Part shown: in pieces, positions 17,509-32,207 of the stretch
How the letters are laid out: every line of letters starts with the position of its first letter
Position numbering within the stretch: the stretch's first letter is position 1
Assembly (NCBI GenBank): GCA_035236585.1
Contig: CP141139.1
Location: 51,467,217 to 51,531,216, forward strand
Source: Warburgia ugandensis
Taxonomy: Eukaryota; Streptophyta; Magnoliopsida; Canellales; Canellaceae
DNA length: 64,000 nucleotides
Direction: 5' to 3'
Notes under the pieces: model-generated
The model's input: only the letters and a program-made list of their open reading frames with translations
What the model was told of the DNA's origin: nothing
Databases searched by the model: none
Translations under genes and position numbers: made by a program

Positions 17509-20500
17509 TTAGAGATCAAAAGGTTCAGATCCAAGCTGGTTGAAATGGTGGCTTTGAAGAGCCTCTTGAAGCAAGTTATCGTCATCCCATGATTCGCGAT
17601 AGGTTTCCAGATTGACATCGGCATTCTTCAGGGTAGCCAAAACGATGTCTTTCCTCCATTGCTCTATCTGTGGGAAATCACAGTGTTCTCCATATTTGTC
17701 GCAGTACTGCAACAACACAAACAATAAATTAAGATTATGAGGAAGATACTAGATCCTTTTCACTTTAAACTATGAGGAACTGGAAATATGCGTCTTGGTT
17801 GTTCAATGATCTCGGATTAGCTATCGATGAGACCCATCAAATTTTGCAAGGTTGTATAGGTTAGATGGAGTTGGTTTTTGGTGCATGACTCATCTATCGT
17901 ACAGCCCCACCTATAGTTCTGGCTGCTCATACCCTTCACAAGGAGAATGTGCGTACAATTTCGAATTTTAAGTCCATCTGCTAGTAGTATGTGTGGGCCC
18001 AACCGTTGGGTGGTTGAAACTGTTGATCCTTTTGTGTAGGACATGTTTAGTGGTTGGAACGGTTGGTCTTCTCAGGCCCATGTTGGATAGGCCATGTCGC
18101 AAAAGCTGCTCCGTTGGATGGTCCTACCACTTCCATTCTGTGGCTTTGGACCATTCCAATGTTGGAAAACTAGCATCCATTTTAAGATTCAGAACAACTA
18201 AAGGCTAGGATCATCCAATCGATTGGATTCTTTGGGAATCGCCAAATCTAGAATGTTATCAAAGGATAAAATGTTTCGGCCACCAAAACAACTGTCCCAC
18301 TGGAGAACACATAGCATGGCCAGCTGAAAAGGTTGCAGTGGAAATGATGCTCTGAGTTTCACTGATCAAAACCATTATTCATCTTTTGAGCATGCCTTAA
18401 AGATGCCATGCCCTAAAAATCTCGTTCCATTAAATGATCATACACTTGATATTTTGAGCTGTAAAACTGGAAGTAAACAACTTTAACCTCCGTTTTACAG
18501 CTCAAAAAAATGATGATGGGATGATCCAGCAGATGAGATGCTTGGGTTATGGCATATCTAAGTCAGGGCCCATAAGATGATGGTAAGGATCAATGGAACA
18601 TGGGTCCTGGTACTTTTGCCAGAATACAATGAAATACCCTTTGGACAACCTTATGAATTCCAGAGAAGATCTCGTAGATACCCCCCCTCCAAACTCATGA
18701 AGTCCATTTGACTGTATCTTATTTGATGACTGCTCCAAAAGGTTAAAAAATGTTTAAAGTGCAGTTTAGTTGGATTATGGATGTACCTTGTGAGAAATTT
18801 TGCAATTTAAACCCTGAAAGACGAATTAAAGAAAACTCACCAATCATCATAGGCAGAGGAAGGAAATTCATACCTGAAAATTAGCGATTTCATGTGTTTT
18901 ATGCTTTGGGACGCCTGCTAGATCCAAAGCGTGGTAGAAGTCCTTGATGGACTGCATCATTTCATCCCATGATGGCAGACTTCTTTTCCTAGATAGTACT
19001 TGAGCGATCCATCTTGCTTGTGATTCAAAGAAGGGAAACCCTATGATCTACACCATGCATGTCAGCAAACCTTGTCACATAATCAATTTATATGTATACG
19101 TCTACTTTCATACATAATGATGCAAGACTAAGGTCCCACTCTTCCTTGCTTGAGGACTTCAAAGAAACCCAACTGAATTTCTAATCGATGTGAAAGTTTC
19201 TTTTGGGGGAATTTTATGTTGCACACAAGAGGACTAATTACCTTTCTAGGGATACCCACAAACGAGAGGGATGGTGCAAGCGATGGAGGAAATGTGTGCT
19301 CAAACAAAGGTCCCACTCTATCATCATCCACCACCACTATTCCTTTGGTGTCAAGAAATGGTAACGAATATGAGTACCTATAAAAGGATAATAATGGTAT
19401 CAATGATTGAACACTCACTCATTTAATCATTTTGTCTCAAATTACTTGGACAAAATCAAACAATCCATAGGGGCCCATCAAGGAACCAGAGCCACATGTT
19501 TCAAGCCAATCATACTCTCGTTTCGGACTTGTGTTGCTTGCCTAACTTTGATTAGTGAAGTATGTTCCATGAGACCAATTATTCAATGAGCCGCAGAAGA
19601 TCAATTTAGAGAAGCAATTTGTACTCATCTAACACTAATTACCCTGTACAGTAGATAATGGAGTCCGCAACAACGCTGGAGCCATCGATGAAGAAGACCT
19701 GACCATCCTCGTGAAGAGAATCTATCTGCATTTTATGGTTTGTTAATTTTCATCTGGCCCAGACTATAAGTTCAGGGACCACAATGGAAGTTAGAAACGC
19801 TTTATGTCTTAATTACCTCTTGATGAATTTGTAAATACTGATTTTTGGAGATAACTTTTGATAATCCTTCTGAAATTTCAAGGGATTTGGCACTGAGGTG
19901 AACTTCTTTTGCTACCCCCACGAGTTCCATAGATATATCTTGTCCGCTTAGAGAGTTCCCCACGACAATAACAACCTGCTTATGAAGAAACTTATAATGA
20001 TCAGTGACCAAAACTTGATTTCTTATATAAACAGAAATATATAGATATACTCTGCTATTAGATATCCAAATGACACAATTGTCAGATGAAGAAAGAAATT
20101 ATATGGATCGTTTTATCATTCATGATATGCATAGTTAAGAAACTTAAGGAGCTGGCCAACAGGTTTAGTCAAGATCAAATATTGGTTAGTCTAGTGGTCC
20201 TTGTAATCCATAAAATAGACCCCTATCCGCGACCCAAGCTGATCATGTTCTTATTAGGACAAGTCAAGAGCTCCAATCCTTAAGCCTTACTATATAGTCC
20301 TTCATTTCGGATGATTGCTTAAGGGAATTTAAAATTTAGACATACTCAAAATTGTTCCATTCCTTAATAAGCTAATGATATCAAGATCTCGTGTTTGCTA
20401 ATTTGCTAATTTCATCCTATAAGATTAGGCATTGCTATAAAAAGTTTTGATATTCTTCGACTGAGACTCTCGACCAAACAGTTCTAGTTACTAATACACC

Positions 20501-21583
20501 TGGACTGATTGTTGGATCTCGGCTTAAAAGATTAACACTTTAAAAATAATCAGAAGCAGCGAATGTAAGATCAGAGTGAGACATGTTGTTTCATACCTCA
20601 TTATTGAACAGGTCAGGAACTCTATAAACATGACTATGTATCTGTCTCCTTTTCCATGTATCCATCCCTTTATCACACAGGCAAATAAGCATAAATAAGA
20701 ACAGCATGAAAGACCAACGAAAACAAGCCGAGGACACCAAACGTCTCCCGTCACATTGGAATTGAAAAGAAAGATCTGCATACCAACCTGGGGAAATGCA
20801 TGACAACTCCTTGAATTGCTAACTTTAGACAAGAAGAAGAAAACCCGAAGTTGTTGTTGATTTTGGAAACAGAATCATAGGTTGTTGGGAAAAGATATCA
20901 GGCCACAAAAGTGAAGTTTTTTTTTTTTTTTTTTGGTTTTTTCCTTCTATTGGGATTTGCAAAATTGCAGAACCTGTAAAGCAAAAAGAAGACAAAAATA
21001 AGCGAAAAGAACCGTTCATTATGCACATACCTTTAACACTTGGCAACCTAGGTTGAGAGTAATGCCCATTAGCCACAACAACTGCATCAAAGATATCTTC
21101 AATCACCTTTTCGCTCTTTCTATCTGTGGTTCTGACAACCCATTTCATATCCTGGCCATATCCATCTGAATCTAACATGCCCACATAATCAACTCTTGTG
21201 TTGAACCGTATAAGCTCCCGCAGTGCAAACCATTCACAGAAGTCTTTAAGATACAACCAAAGCTCTCTGTGACCAGGAAACCTTCTCATATCTCTGCCCT
21301 TCTTGGCCATAAAAGGAAAATCAGTGAAGCCCATGATCTCCCTTGAAGAAGTTAGTCTAAGAGAGGCATAAATACTGCTATGAACTTTGAGTGTATTTCC
21401 CTTCCCCAATGCATCTTCGCTTTCTACTCTTGGGTCATATAGCCACTGTCCGCCAATGTCATGGTTTTGCTCCATGACCACCACAGTGTGACCTTCTTTC
21501 CTTAGCTCTCTGGCAGTGACTAGCCCTGAAGGTCCTCCACCAATCACAGCGACATGTTTCGAGTGTTTTTTCTCGGAAACCAT
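17509..21583 (-). CDS. Flavin-containing monooxygenase, FMO GS-OX-like, 7 exons, 457 aa
   Basis: Exons on the minus strand: 21583-21031, 20667-20597, 19975-19817, 19725-19643, 19377-19242, 19047-18874 and 17706-17509. Every intron is GT-AG and the phases join to 1374 nt including TAA. The predicted enzyme uses FAD, NADPH and O2 to oxygenate soft nucleophiles. Arabidopsis FMO GS-OX members S-oxygenate methylthioalkyl glucosinolates; outside Brassicales the substrate is unknown. Visible motifs are the FAD site GGGPSG (15-20) with E38 and GGQW (44-47), the NADPH site GNSLSG (214-219), and CTGY (287-290). The FMO-identifying motif is W189-x-R191-xxx-H195-xxx-Y199, where the usual Gly is Arg. Length fits the family (about 450-460). 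I chose the ATG at 21583 because it has an ACCATGG context and lies downstream of the TATA box; the frame is open upstream but without ATG. Exon 1 alone would read through into intron 1. It looks intact, and no other gene accompanies it. Confidence 0.93.
18452..18507. repeat. Perfect 16-bp hairpin in FMO intron 6
   Basis: TTTTGAGCTGTAAAAC (18452-18467) and its exact reverse complement (18492-18507) are separated by 24 bp. It lies in the 1167-bp last intron, which also has a perfect 16-bp palindrome ATCCAATCGATTGGAT at 18213-18228. The intron is much larger than the others, so a small inverted-repeat element may have inserted there. Confidence 0.85.
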
Positions 21584-21667
21584 GGTGGATTTCCAATCGA
21601 ACTGTGGTGGTTCTCCGACTTTGAGTTTGAAAGATTTTTTGACAAACGGAATGTGCGGCAACGGAGG

Positions 21668-21675
21668 TATTTATA
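21668..21675 (-). promoter_or_regulatory. TATA box of the FMO gene
   Basis: The minus strand reads CCTATAAATACC. With a start site about 30 bp downstream (near 21640) the 5' UTR would be about 60 nt, which supports the ATG at 21583 and rules out initiation further upstream. Confidence 0.65.
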
Positions 21676-21683
21676 GGTGGTGG

Positions 21684-22633
21684 AGGTAGGAGGGAATGTG
21701 GGCCCTCAAGCACAAGCAAGGGACCAAATCATACCACAATGCAGAGTGGAGACAGTTGACCATACAAGGAGACAAACGTGTCTAGCTAAAATCATGGCTG
21801 GCTCTTGGGACCCTTTTTTCATGCTTTTGAGTTACAAGTCCTTGAAATTTCAAGAAACAAGGCTAAACTTAAGGGTTGTACTTTAATATAGATCTAATTA
21901 AGATTGTCTTGGAAGCAGTCAACATGGAATCATAACAAAATAATCTGTTTTAGCTAGCAATCAATCTACTTGCTTGTGATAGGTGTAGGACATAATAAGG
22001 CAGGGGTTTCTAACACATTCCTCCCTCTTAAATTGCAAAAAACATTGAAATATACAATCCCTTTTTTGGAAAAAATGGAATTTGGCTGTTGATAGCTTTT
22101 GTAAGACCTGTAATAGTCTTTATTAGAAGAGTCGGAATAAAGAGAAAACTAGCCATTATTGAGGCGGTGGAGTGCAGATATCATCTCATTTTCTCAAATT
22201 ATAAGCCTTTCTTTTTACTTTTCTTGAATTTTTTATTTACTATGGTTCAACTTCAACCTATTTTTTCATAATGACCAACTAATTGAGCGTTTCTTTACCT
22301 ACAATATTGTAATAACGTCCCTTTAAACTGCTATTAATATGGATATTAATAGCCAGTAAAATGTGTTACGCTAACGATCTGCTTAGTTGCCTTAGTGACA
22401 ATGACAATACGTTTTAAGCCCAAAATATGCCAACACAAACTGGGTTATTTGAAAGAGGTGACAACGACTTCAAGATCTATTACTTTCAGTCTATCCTCTC
22501 TGAGGAGTTTATTTCACGCAACAGGTTTCATTCTAGTTGCATGAAAGGTGTTGCGTTGAAAAAATGCTCTTCCGTCCCACTTTTTGTTATAATTTTAGCA
22601 ATCCAAACTGTTCATTTGATTCAGCCTATCTAG
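21684..22633. other. Upstream flank of FMO; no gene recognised
   Basis: Contains only short open frames without recognisable domains. It should hold the distal FMO promoter. It ends at the copia LTR. Confidence 0.5.
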
Positions 22634-22855
22634 TGTAAAGTTAGTGGAACTTCGCCTAGTGCCAACCACATTGTAAGGAGGTATCATGTATGTATAATAA
22701 CGTTAAAATAAAAAATGGTGTGAGGGTAAAGTTACAGCAAATCGCGTATCATGACAATAGGAATTGAGACAAGAATGGCAAACTGACCTGGCTGACTAAG
22801 TCAACTGAATGACATGCTTGATCTACTTAAACTGGTACGTGCAGCTTCCTTAACA
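22634..22855 (-). mobile_element. Copia-type 3' LTR, about 222 bp
   Basis: On the minus strand it starts TGTTAAGGAAGC directly after a polypurine tract (TCTTGGGGGGGA, plus 22856-22867) and ends ...CTAACTTTACA at 22634. An internal 'AACGTTATTATACATACATGA' block matches the much shorter LTR at 47557-47631, showing both belong to related copia elements. Confidence 0.7.
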
Positions 22856-23500
22856 TCCCCCCCAAGAGATACCTTCTATTGTGAATATTGATCTTGGATG
22901 TAAGAAACGAGAATCGTGGAGGAAATAAACCTTGAGTAGGCAAATACGATGGTTGATCAGTTCATCGTACAAACATATCAACCTCCAAATTTTTGGATGC
23001 AACTTTGTCCCCGAAAAAGTGATAGTCCTTAATGAGTAGAATATTCAATTGGGCATCTGTAAATTGCACTGATATTGTCTCACAAAATTATGGGAGAATA
23101 GTGAAAAAGGACTCCTAGCTCTTTTAGAAGAGATCTCAGACGCCGGGGATGCAACGAACCTATATTCTGCTTCGGTAGATGAGCCCATAAAAGTGCTATG
23201 CTTCATGGAGCTCCATGAGATGAGATTGGAGCTCAGAAACTACATCAGAATAAGCTTGAATATTAAGATCAGATGATTTCTTCAGTGAGATACCACGCAT
23301 CGGAGTACTCTTCACGTAGTAATTAATGCATTTTACAACATCCATGATCAATGGTCAGATTATGGACAAACTGAGAAATCAATAGCAAAACATATCTCTG
23401 GTTGAGGCAGTGTTAGGTATTGCAATGCACTCACAAACTGCCAATATTCAGTAGTATCGGACAAACCCTTGTGGCTACATTATGCTTACTGTTCCTTTAA
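22856..23500 (-). pseudogene. Ty1-copia RT C-terminus and RNase H, decayed
   Basis: Minus-strand translation with frameshifts gives, in copia order, 'EYWQFVSALQYLTLPQPEI' (like YRSIVGALQYLT..RPDI), 'SQFVHNLTIDHG', 'YYVKSTPMRGISLKKSSDL', 'IQAYSD', 'NLISWSSMKHST' then 'SSTEAEYR' (RNase H region), and near 22990-22920 'YHFFGDKVASKNLEV'. It then runs into the PPT and 3' LTR at 22634-22855. The 5' half and 5' LTR of the element are not found further along the minus strand, so it is truncated. Confidence 0.82.
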
Positions 23501-25375
23501 GATTGCCAAGAAAAACACTCTGAACAACTGATTATATTAGTAGCTAACCACTTGAAATCGCCAAGGTTAAGAAAATGTATGGTTGTAAACTTTACTATTG
23601 CAAATATATGACCTACAAAGCCAATCATATGAATGAATTTACTTTATGTAATCATGATATGCCAATATATATAATAAGGTACTAAAAATAATTAGTTAGT
23701 CATAAGATGACAATATGTTTGAAGAGTCATCAGATAACCTTTGGAGCCTTACAAAATATAGTAGAGTTTTCATGATAAGATGAATGTGAATCGTAGTCAA
23801 GGAGAAATGGACTTATAGTTCTTTGTATATCTTAAATAGTCCTCAAGTGAAAATGGATTAGAAAATTTAATTTTGTGACACCTGTCAAAGTTGATGTTGC
23901 CATTTGATGAGGATAATCAATTCTTAAGTAACCTTAAGTAGAGATCTTAAACATAAATTGAGTTGTGTCAAGTGTTTCACATATAGGACATGATCTTACG
24001 AATCTAGAACACTTAGTGGACAATATAAGTGAAGTCTTACTAGTAGGGCCACCAATCAGAAAAGATTATTAGCTATTTGAATAGAACTAATTTAAACTAA
24101 TAAAATATGGAATGAAAAATCATGTTTGTAGACAAATATGGAGTTGTTTTTGTATATCCTCATTTTTTGGAATGAATACAAAATGAGTGCTCCTATATGC
24201 TAATTATAAGATCTAAAATATACTTTTTATAGGACTAAAATATCCTTAAAATATTAATGAAGAAAATATAGTCAACTGATATATATATATATATATATAT
24301 ATTACTTATATTATAAAATTAGGTAAATTTTGCGTATAAATTATTCTATGAAGCTATTATGAGCTTTAGTTTTATTACCAGCTACTTTCCCTTCTTTCTT
24401 AACTGGGATGCCATCAATATTAACTAGACAAGAACATCAATGCATAACATGTTAGCAACCATAGCTGAAAAAGAGTTTCAATTTGCATAATTATATTCTA
24501 TTTTCTTAACCTTCTCTCTCTAAAAAAAAAATTTTTGTTATGTTTGTTATATTTTTTTTTTTCTTTTTAATGTTTGCTATGTTTGTTATATATTTTTTTT
24601 TCTTTTTAATGTTTGCTATGTTTATCTTGGTACTAAATATTCTTTCAACTTCTACAAGCAAATGATTTGGTGATTCAAAACATTAAGATTCTTTCACAAA
24701 TCAATACTTGCAATCATCATTATTAACTCATCATTTTTGTTACAATGAAGAATTGTGAAGCGAACTACCTAGAACGTACTATCATAATTCCTAAATCTAC
24801 TTACAATCTCCCCCAAAAAGGGGAAAACTTCCACGTCCAACCAAGCATAACAAGTATAGGTGCCTTGTTGTTTGCAACCAACTATGCTACATGACCTATT
24901 AAGGGGAAAGAATTTATTAATTTGTTATTTGTAGTTACATAAACAAACATTTTAGGCTTCCATTGAGGTGCATCACACACACACACACACACACAGACAC
25001 ACACACATGTATGTGTGAAAAATCATTAAGTAGTATATAACTAGAAGTTGTATTCATCAATATACAGCTTTCAATGGAAAGGGATAATAGAAATTTACAA
25101 ATACTTGCATTCAAAATTTTAATAAATGACTAGAAGATTTTATATAAACAAAACAGCCAATAGAAAGGAATATAGCAAAACTTCTTTAACTTTGTCTTAG
25201 TTGGATAATGGTGCAAATAAATAAAAACAATTATGTTGCTTTAGAAAAAAATTACTGGCACTGAATAGAATGGATAATCTATATTCGAACCAAATTGAAT
25301 GGAATGTATACGAAATGGAATATGAAAATCTAAATTCATATCAAAATCAGTGTAATTTATTAAAATGGATGTGGA
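23501..25375. other. No gene recognised; AT-rich with short tandem repeats
   Basis: (AT)n at 24279-24302. A T-rich tandem repeat of about 42-bp units ('TTTCTTTTTAATGTTTGCTATG') lies at about 24535-24630. Interrupted (CA)n is at 24974-25006. No open frame with recognisable similarity. Confidence 0.55.
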
Positions 25376-28300
25376 ATGATGGGATCTAAACCTTATCCAA
25401 TCTGTTTTGCACTCCCACTTCTATTAAGTAGCATGGCTTCATTTAGTTTCAAAGATTTTAAATCTTTTCTCACCACTTCTATCTATGTTCTTTTGGGCCT
25501 TTCCCTTACCCTTTTAGAACCTTGACTTAGATCACCTCACTCCCTCTAATCGATGCCATTTTTGGCCTCCATTGGAAATGTTCATACGATCTAAGTCTAA
25601 TCTCCCTCATCTTGTTACCTATTGGTGCTACTTTTAAATTTTCTCTAACTTTTTCATTTGAAATTCTATACTTTATTGTTTTGCCATTCATCTATCTCAA
25701 CATCTGCATTTCAGTGATGCTTACCCTATGTACAACTTGTCTCTTAACTACCCATCACTCTAATCCATAGAGCATGACCAGCCTTATAGCCATCCTATAG
25801 AATTTTCTTTTTAATTTGAATGACACCTTCTAATCATACAAAACTCTAGAGGCACATCGCCATTTATTCCAACCAACTTGGATTCTTTGGTTAACCTCCC
25901 TCTCAATCTCTCTGCTATCATGAATTATCGGTCCCAGGTATCAAAAGTGTTCTTTTAGGGGGACTTCATAGTTATCAATCTTTACTTGTGCTCTACTCTG
26001 ACTCCTCTCTTTACTAAACTTGCATTTCATATACTCTGTCTTAGTTCCGCTATTTTTAAGTCCTTTAGATTCTAATAAATCTCTCCATAACTCTAGCTTT
26101 GTGTTTACTACCTCTCTTGTCTTATCAATCAAAACTATGTCATCTGCTAATAACATGCATCATGGAATCTCCTCATGTAGATGTTTTGTTACCTCGTCTA
26201 TAACCAAGGTGAAAAAGTACAGGATTAATGCCAATCCTTAGTGTAATCCTATATTGATAGGAAAATTTCATGTTTCTTCACTAGTAGTCCTAACATTTGT
26301 TATTGTTCCTTCATATATATCCTTAATTATGTCTATATATTCCCACAAAACCCCTTTCTTGCCCAACAACCACCATATTAACTCTCTAAGAACCCTATCA
26401 TAAGCTTTTTCTAAGCCAATAAAGACCATGTAGAGGTCCTTCCTCATCTGCCTAGATTTCTCTATCAATTGTCTAAACAAGTAAATGGCTTCCATGGTAG
26501 AAATCAAATTGTATCTCTAATACATTAGTCCCATGCTGTAGCCTCTTCTCAATCACTCTTTCAAAAAATTTCATAGTATTGCTCATAAGTTTGATCCCCA
26601 AATAATTAGTGCAACTCTATATGTCTCCTCTATTTTTATTTATTGGTACAATAGAACTCTTCCTCCATTCAACCTCCATTTTCTTCAATTTTACAATCTT
26701 ATTAAACAACTTTATTAACCAAACTACTCAATATCTCCCATATACTTCCAAACCTCTATTGGTATACCATCGTGCCCTAGGTCCATTCCTGATTTCAACT
26801 CTTTCAATGCCTCTTTCACTTCTGGTATTCTAATCTTATGGTCATATCTATAATGTCCACCATTATTTGGGTTTAAGTTACTTTCAATCCTATATTCTCA
26901 TGGTAATTGTCATTTAGTAATTTTTGGAAGTAACTTTCCCATCTTTGTTTAATCTCATCATCTTTTACTAGTACCATTTGGTCATCACTTCTAATATACT
27001 TAATGTGGTCTAAGTTCTTACTCTTCTTTTCTCTTACTTTTGCAAGTTTAAACACATCATTCTCACATTCTCTTGATCCTAATTTATTATAGAGATTATC
27101 ATATACCTTGAGTTTAGCCTCACTTACTACTCTCTTAGCAACCATTTTAGCATTTTTATATTACTTAAAGTTTTTGCTGTTTTTTGTCATCTACCATGCT
27201 TTAAAACACACCCATTTCTTTTTAATAACTTTTTTGTACTTTTTCACTCCACCATCAAGTGTCCTTTGTTGATTTTCTTTTACCTTTAGATACTCATAGA
27301 ACATATTTTGCTACTTTCTTAATGGACATGGCCATATTAGTCCACATGGTATTTACTTTTGTTTCATTGTTCTAGTTTTCTTCCACTATCAACTTGTTTG
27401 TAAATAATGTTATCTTCTCTCCTTTTAAGCTCCACCACTTAGTTTTAGATACCTATTTAGGTTCATTTCCTTTCTTCCATACTTTAATGTAGATATCCAT
27501 AACCATTAATCTATATTTTTGGGCTAGACTCTCACTGGGTAACACCTTACAATCCTCACACCTTGATCTTTTGGTATTCCTAAGTAGAAAAATTCTATTT
27601 GGTTTTTATGTGGTCTAATCTTAAAGGTTATTAAGTGCTTATCCCTCTTCTTAAAGTATGTGTTTACTATAGCTAGGCTATATGCTAAGACAAAATGAGG
27701 TATAGCTTCCCCCAACTTATTTTCTTATTCAATACCATACCCTCCATGTACTCTTTCATATCCTTGTTTTCATTTTCTTACATGACCATTAAAATCTACT
27801 CACTATAAATATCCCCTATGTGTGTTGGGAATGTCTTGCATGACTCCCTCTGTATCTTCTTTTGATTCTATCTTCTAACCCTACTTGTAGTGCATATGCA
27901 TTTACAACATTTATGACCTTCTTTCGTAGACCAAGATTTACTAGTATAATTCTATACTAGTTCTTTTAACCTTTACAACTTTATCCTTTAATTCTTTTTT
28001 TATCACTATCCCTATGTCATCTCTATTATTTTCCTTTCCTACATACTGGAGCTTATACCAATCTATTTCTCTAGTTTTAGCCCATTTTCTCTTGGTTTCT
28101 AGGATACAAATGATGTTGACTCTCCTATGTTTCATCGTGTCCACTAACTATAGACTCTTACATGTTAGCGTACCTATATTCCATTTAGCAATATGAATCC
28201 TGTTCTCTTAACCTAACCAATCTACAGCCGTCCTTATTGAACAGCATGGGAACCCAAGCATACACTTCGCTACACCTGGGTTCTAATGTAGCCATCAAAC

Positions 28301-28550
28301 ATTGCCTATTGCCTATTTTCCACTGCACCCAAGATTCGATGCAACATGTCACTTCCTTGGCAATGGCCTAGCAGCCCTTGTCCATTTTTCATTGCATTTG
28401 GATTCAATGCAACATGTCCCTTATGGGGAATGACTTAGCCCTAGGGAATATCAAATTTTGATTTATGCATGGGGTTTGCCATGGGTTTTACTTGTCGACT
28501 AGCACCTAACGCAAAACCCACCTCCTTTATTCGAGCTTAGCACTCGTAGT
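25376..28550 (-). mobile_element. RTE-type LINE, near full length but decayed
   Basis: On the minus strand the element runs from about 28550 to a 3' end at about 25376 ('GGATAAGGTTTAGATCCCATC'). This matches the 3' end of the plus-strand copy at 31145. The endonuclease region has 'RRVNIICILETKRKW' and 'IDWYKLQYVGKENNRD' near 28120-28030. A reverse transcriptase follows: 'VREKKSKNLDHIKYIRSDD' near 27030, 'KDLYMVFIGLEKAYDRVLREL' near 26430, and the catalytic-site segment 'LADDIVLIDKTRE' near 26140. Many stops and frameshifts break the single ORF, so it is not functional. Plant annotations often label such proteins as 'craniofacial development protein 2-like' or 'retrovirus-related Pol from LINE'. 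The 5' end is judged by similarity to the copy ending near 42345. Confidence 0.85.
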
Positions 28551-30186
<1,636 letters not shown>

Positions 30187-31145
30187 TATATATGAGGGAG
30201 CAGTAACAAATGTTAAGACCACTAGTGGCGTGACTGGTGATTTTTCTGTCATTGTAGGATTGCACCAAGGATTGACATTGAGTCCATACCTCTTTACATT
30301 AGTTATGGATGAGTTAACAAAACATTTGCACGAGGAGATTCCCTGGTGCATGCTATTTGTAGATAATATAGTCCTAATTGATGAGACAAGGGAGGGTGTA
30401 AACATAAAGCTAGAGTAATGGAGAGAAGAATTAGAATCTGAAGGATTTAAAATTAGCTGAATTAGACAAAATATATGGAATGTAATTTTAGCAAGGAGAG
30501 TAGGAGTGGAACACCAGTCAAGATTGATAACCAAGAAGTTCCCATGAAAGACCACTTTCGGTACTTATGATCATTGATCCATGAGAGTGGAGAGATTGAG
30601 AGGGAGGTTACCTAGAGAATCCAAGTGGGTTGGAACAAATGGAGATGCACATCTGGAGTTTTATGTGATTGGTGGGTGCCACTCAAACTAAAAGGAAAAT
30701 TCTATAGGATGGCTATAAGGCTGGCCATGCTATATAGTTTAGAGTGTTGGGCAGTTAAGGAACATTATACTCATAGGATGAGCGTCGCCAAAATGAAGAT
30801 GTTGAGATGGACGAGTGGTAAGACAAGAAAGGATAGAATTAAAAATGAAAATATTAGAGAAAATTTAGGGGTAGCACCAATAGGTGACAAGATGAGGGAG
30901 ATTAGACTTAGATGGTTTGGATATGTCCAAAGGAGACCAACAACGGCACGAGTTAGAAGGAGTGAGGCAATACAAGTAGAAGGTTCTGAAAGGGCAAGGG
31001 GAAGGCCCAAAAGAACGTGGATAGAAGTGGTGAGAAAAGATTTAAAAACTTTGGGACTAAATGAAGCCATGGTATTTAATAGAGTGGAATGGAGGAATAA
31101 GATTCATGTGGCCAACCCCTAATTGGGATAAGGTCTTGATGATGA
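30187..31145 (+). mobile_element. RTE-type LINE, 5'-truncated 3' part of reverse transcriptase
   Basis: Begins inside the RT ('TNVKTTSG', 'VGLHQGLTLSPYLFTLVMDEL') and reads through 'FVDNIVLIDETREGVNIKLE', where the catalytic ADD is changed to VDN, so the RT is dead. A long open frame (30625-31122) covers the C-terminal part: 'GWNKWRCTSGVLCD', 'LYSLECWAVKEHY', 'KMKMLRWTSG', 'RLRWFGYVQRRP' and 'RPKRTWIEVVRKDL'. It ends with the RTE 3' signature 'CCAACCCCTAATTGGGATAAGGTCTTGATGATGATG', split here at about 31145. 5' truncation is the usual result of incomplete LINE reverse transcription. Confidence 0.88.
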
Positions 31146-32207
31146 TGTGCTTATAATTTTATGAATGCATTATATTCTTTAGAACTAATTTATAAATGGC
31201 TTATCATTTCGTTTGGATTTGGATTTATGTGAATGAGCTCTGAAGAATGTGTTTTAGAATTTTAGTATTCTCATGTGCATTGAATTTGTGTCATATTTCT
31301 GATTGCTTTACAATAGTATATTTATTGTAAACTTTTGAATTTAAGCATATTTGAATAAGTTTGGGTATTGATTTTAGATGAAATTTTTGTGAAGTTATTA
31401 TTATTTTTAAATGACTTTTGAATTGGGATAATATTTTATGTTATATTTTAATTTCTATATATGTTGAAATTGAATGAAGTTCCATTTATTTAAATCATGA
31501 TTTTGTGCTATCTATCCCAATTTCAAATATATGTTTATGAGATGAATTGTAAATTTTGAAATTAGATGTTAATATACTTACATAAGCACAAGCTTACTAA
31601 GATATTGTATTGTTTACAGTATCTCATATTAGAAGAATTTAACTTGAAAGAAAAGCAACTCGAGCTCAAAGGAACCTTGGATAGCAATAGTAGGACGAGA
31701 CCTTGTTGACAATGTATGTTGAAGCAAAATGTTTATATTTATATCTTAGATGTGGTAAATGGACTGTATAGACATGACTTTCGATTATTATGATCTGGAC
31801 ATGTATAAACATGTTATGCACATATTGTACTATGGAATATGACTAGATAGTGTTCTCGAAAATTGTTGTTTTAACTTTATGTGAATGCTACGGTGTGGAA
31901 AGTGAGTCCCCTTTTGTATTTTTAATTGTGAAATAGGTGTTTATTAGGTATATCACATCACATGCATTTAATGTGTAGTGTCCAAAAAACATAGAAGACT
32001 GGTAGATTTTTTGGGGAAAATGAGAAGCTCGTTTCACCAATAAATCTAAGTTCTTTAAATAGAAATGACACATAGGGTTTTAAAAAAGAAAGTCTTTTCA
32101 TAGAAAAATTTCTTCAATTTTTTTCAGAAAAGGAAATTTTTTAAACTTGGGGCCTCACTTTTAAAATGAATTAGGAAAATTAGAATAGAAACCTCAATCA
32201 TCCCAAC
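31146..32207 (+). mobile_element. Family-L LTR, 3' part
   Basis: Carries the block 'ACTTACATAAGCACAAGCTTACTAAGATATTG' (near 31579), and near 32145 'AAACTTGGGGCCTCACTTTTAAAATG', and ends about '...CTCAATCATCCCAACA'. These match, in order, the last 600 bp of the 13136-17126 LTR. The 5' part is missing or lies beyond the LINE and microsatellites upstream. The end at 32207 is approximate. Confidence 0.6.

Noticed and set aside
20825..21661. 278-codon open frame as a one-exon FMO protein
   Set aside because: It starts at a non-ATG codon upstream of the predicted transcription start and reads into intron 1 after residue 184 of the spliced model.
30771..31070. Minus-strand open frame of 99 codons
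   Set aside because: Antisense shadow of the plus-strand LINE reverse transcriptase.
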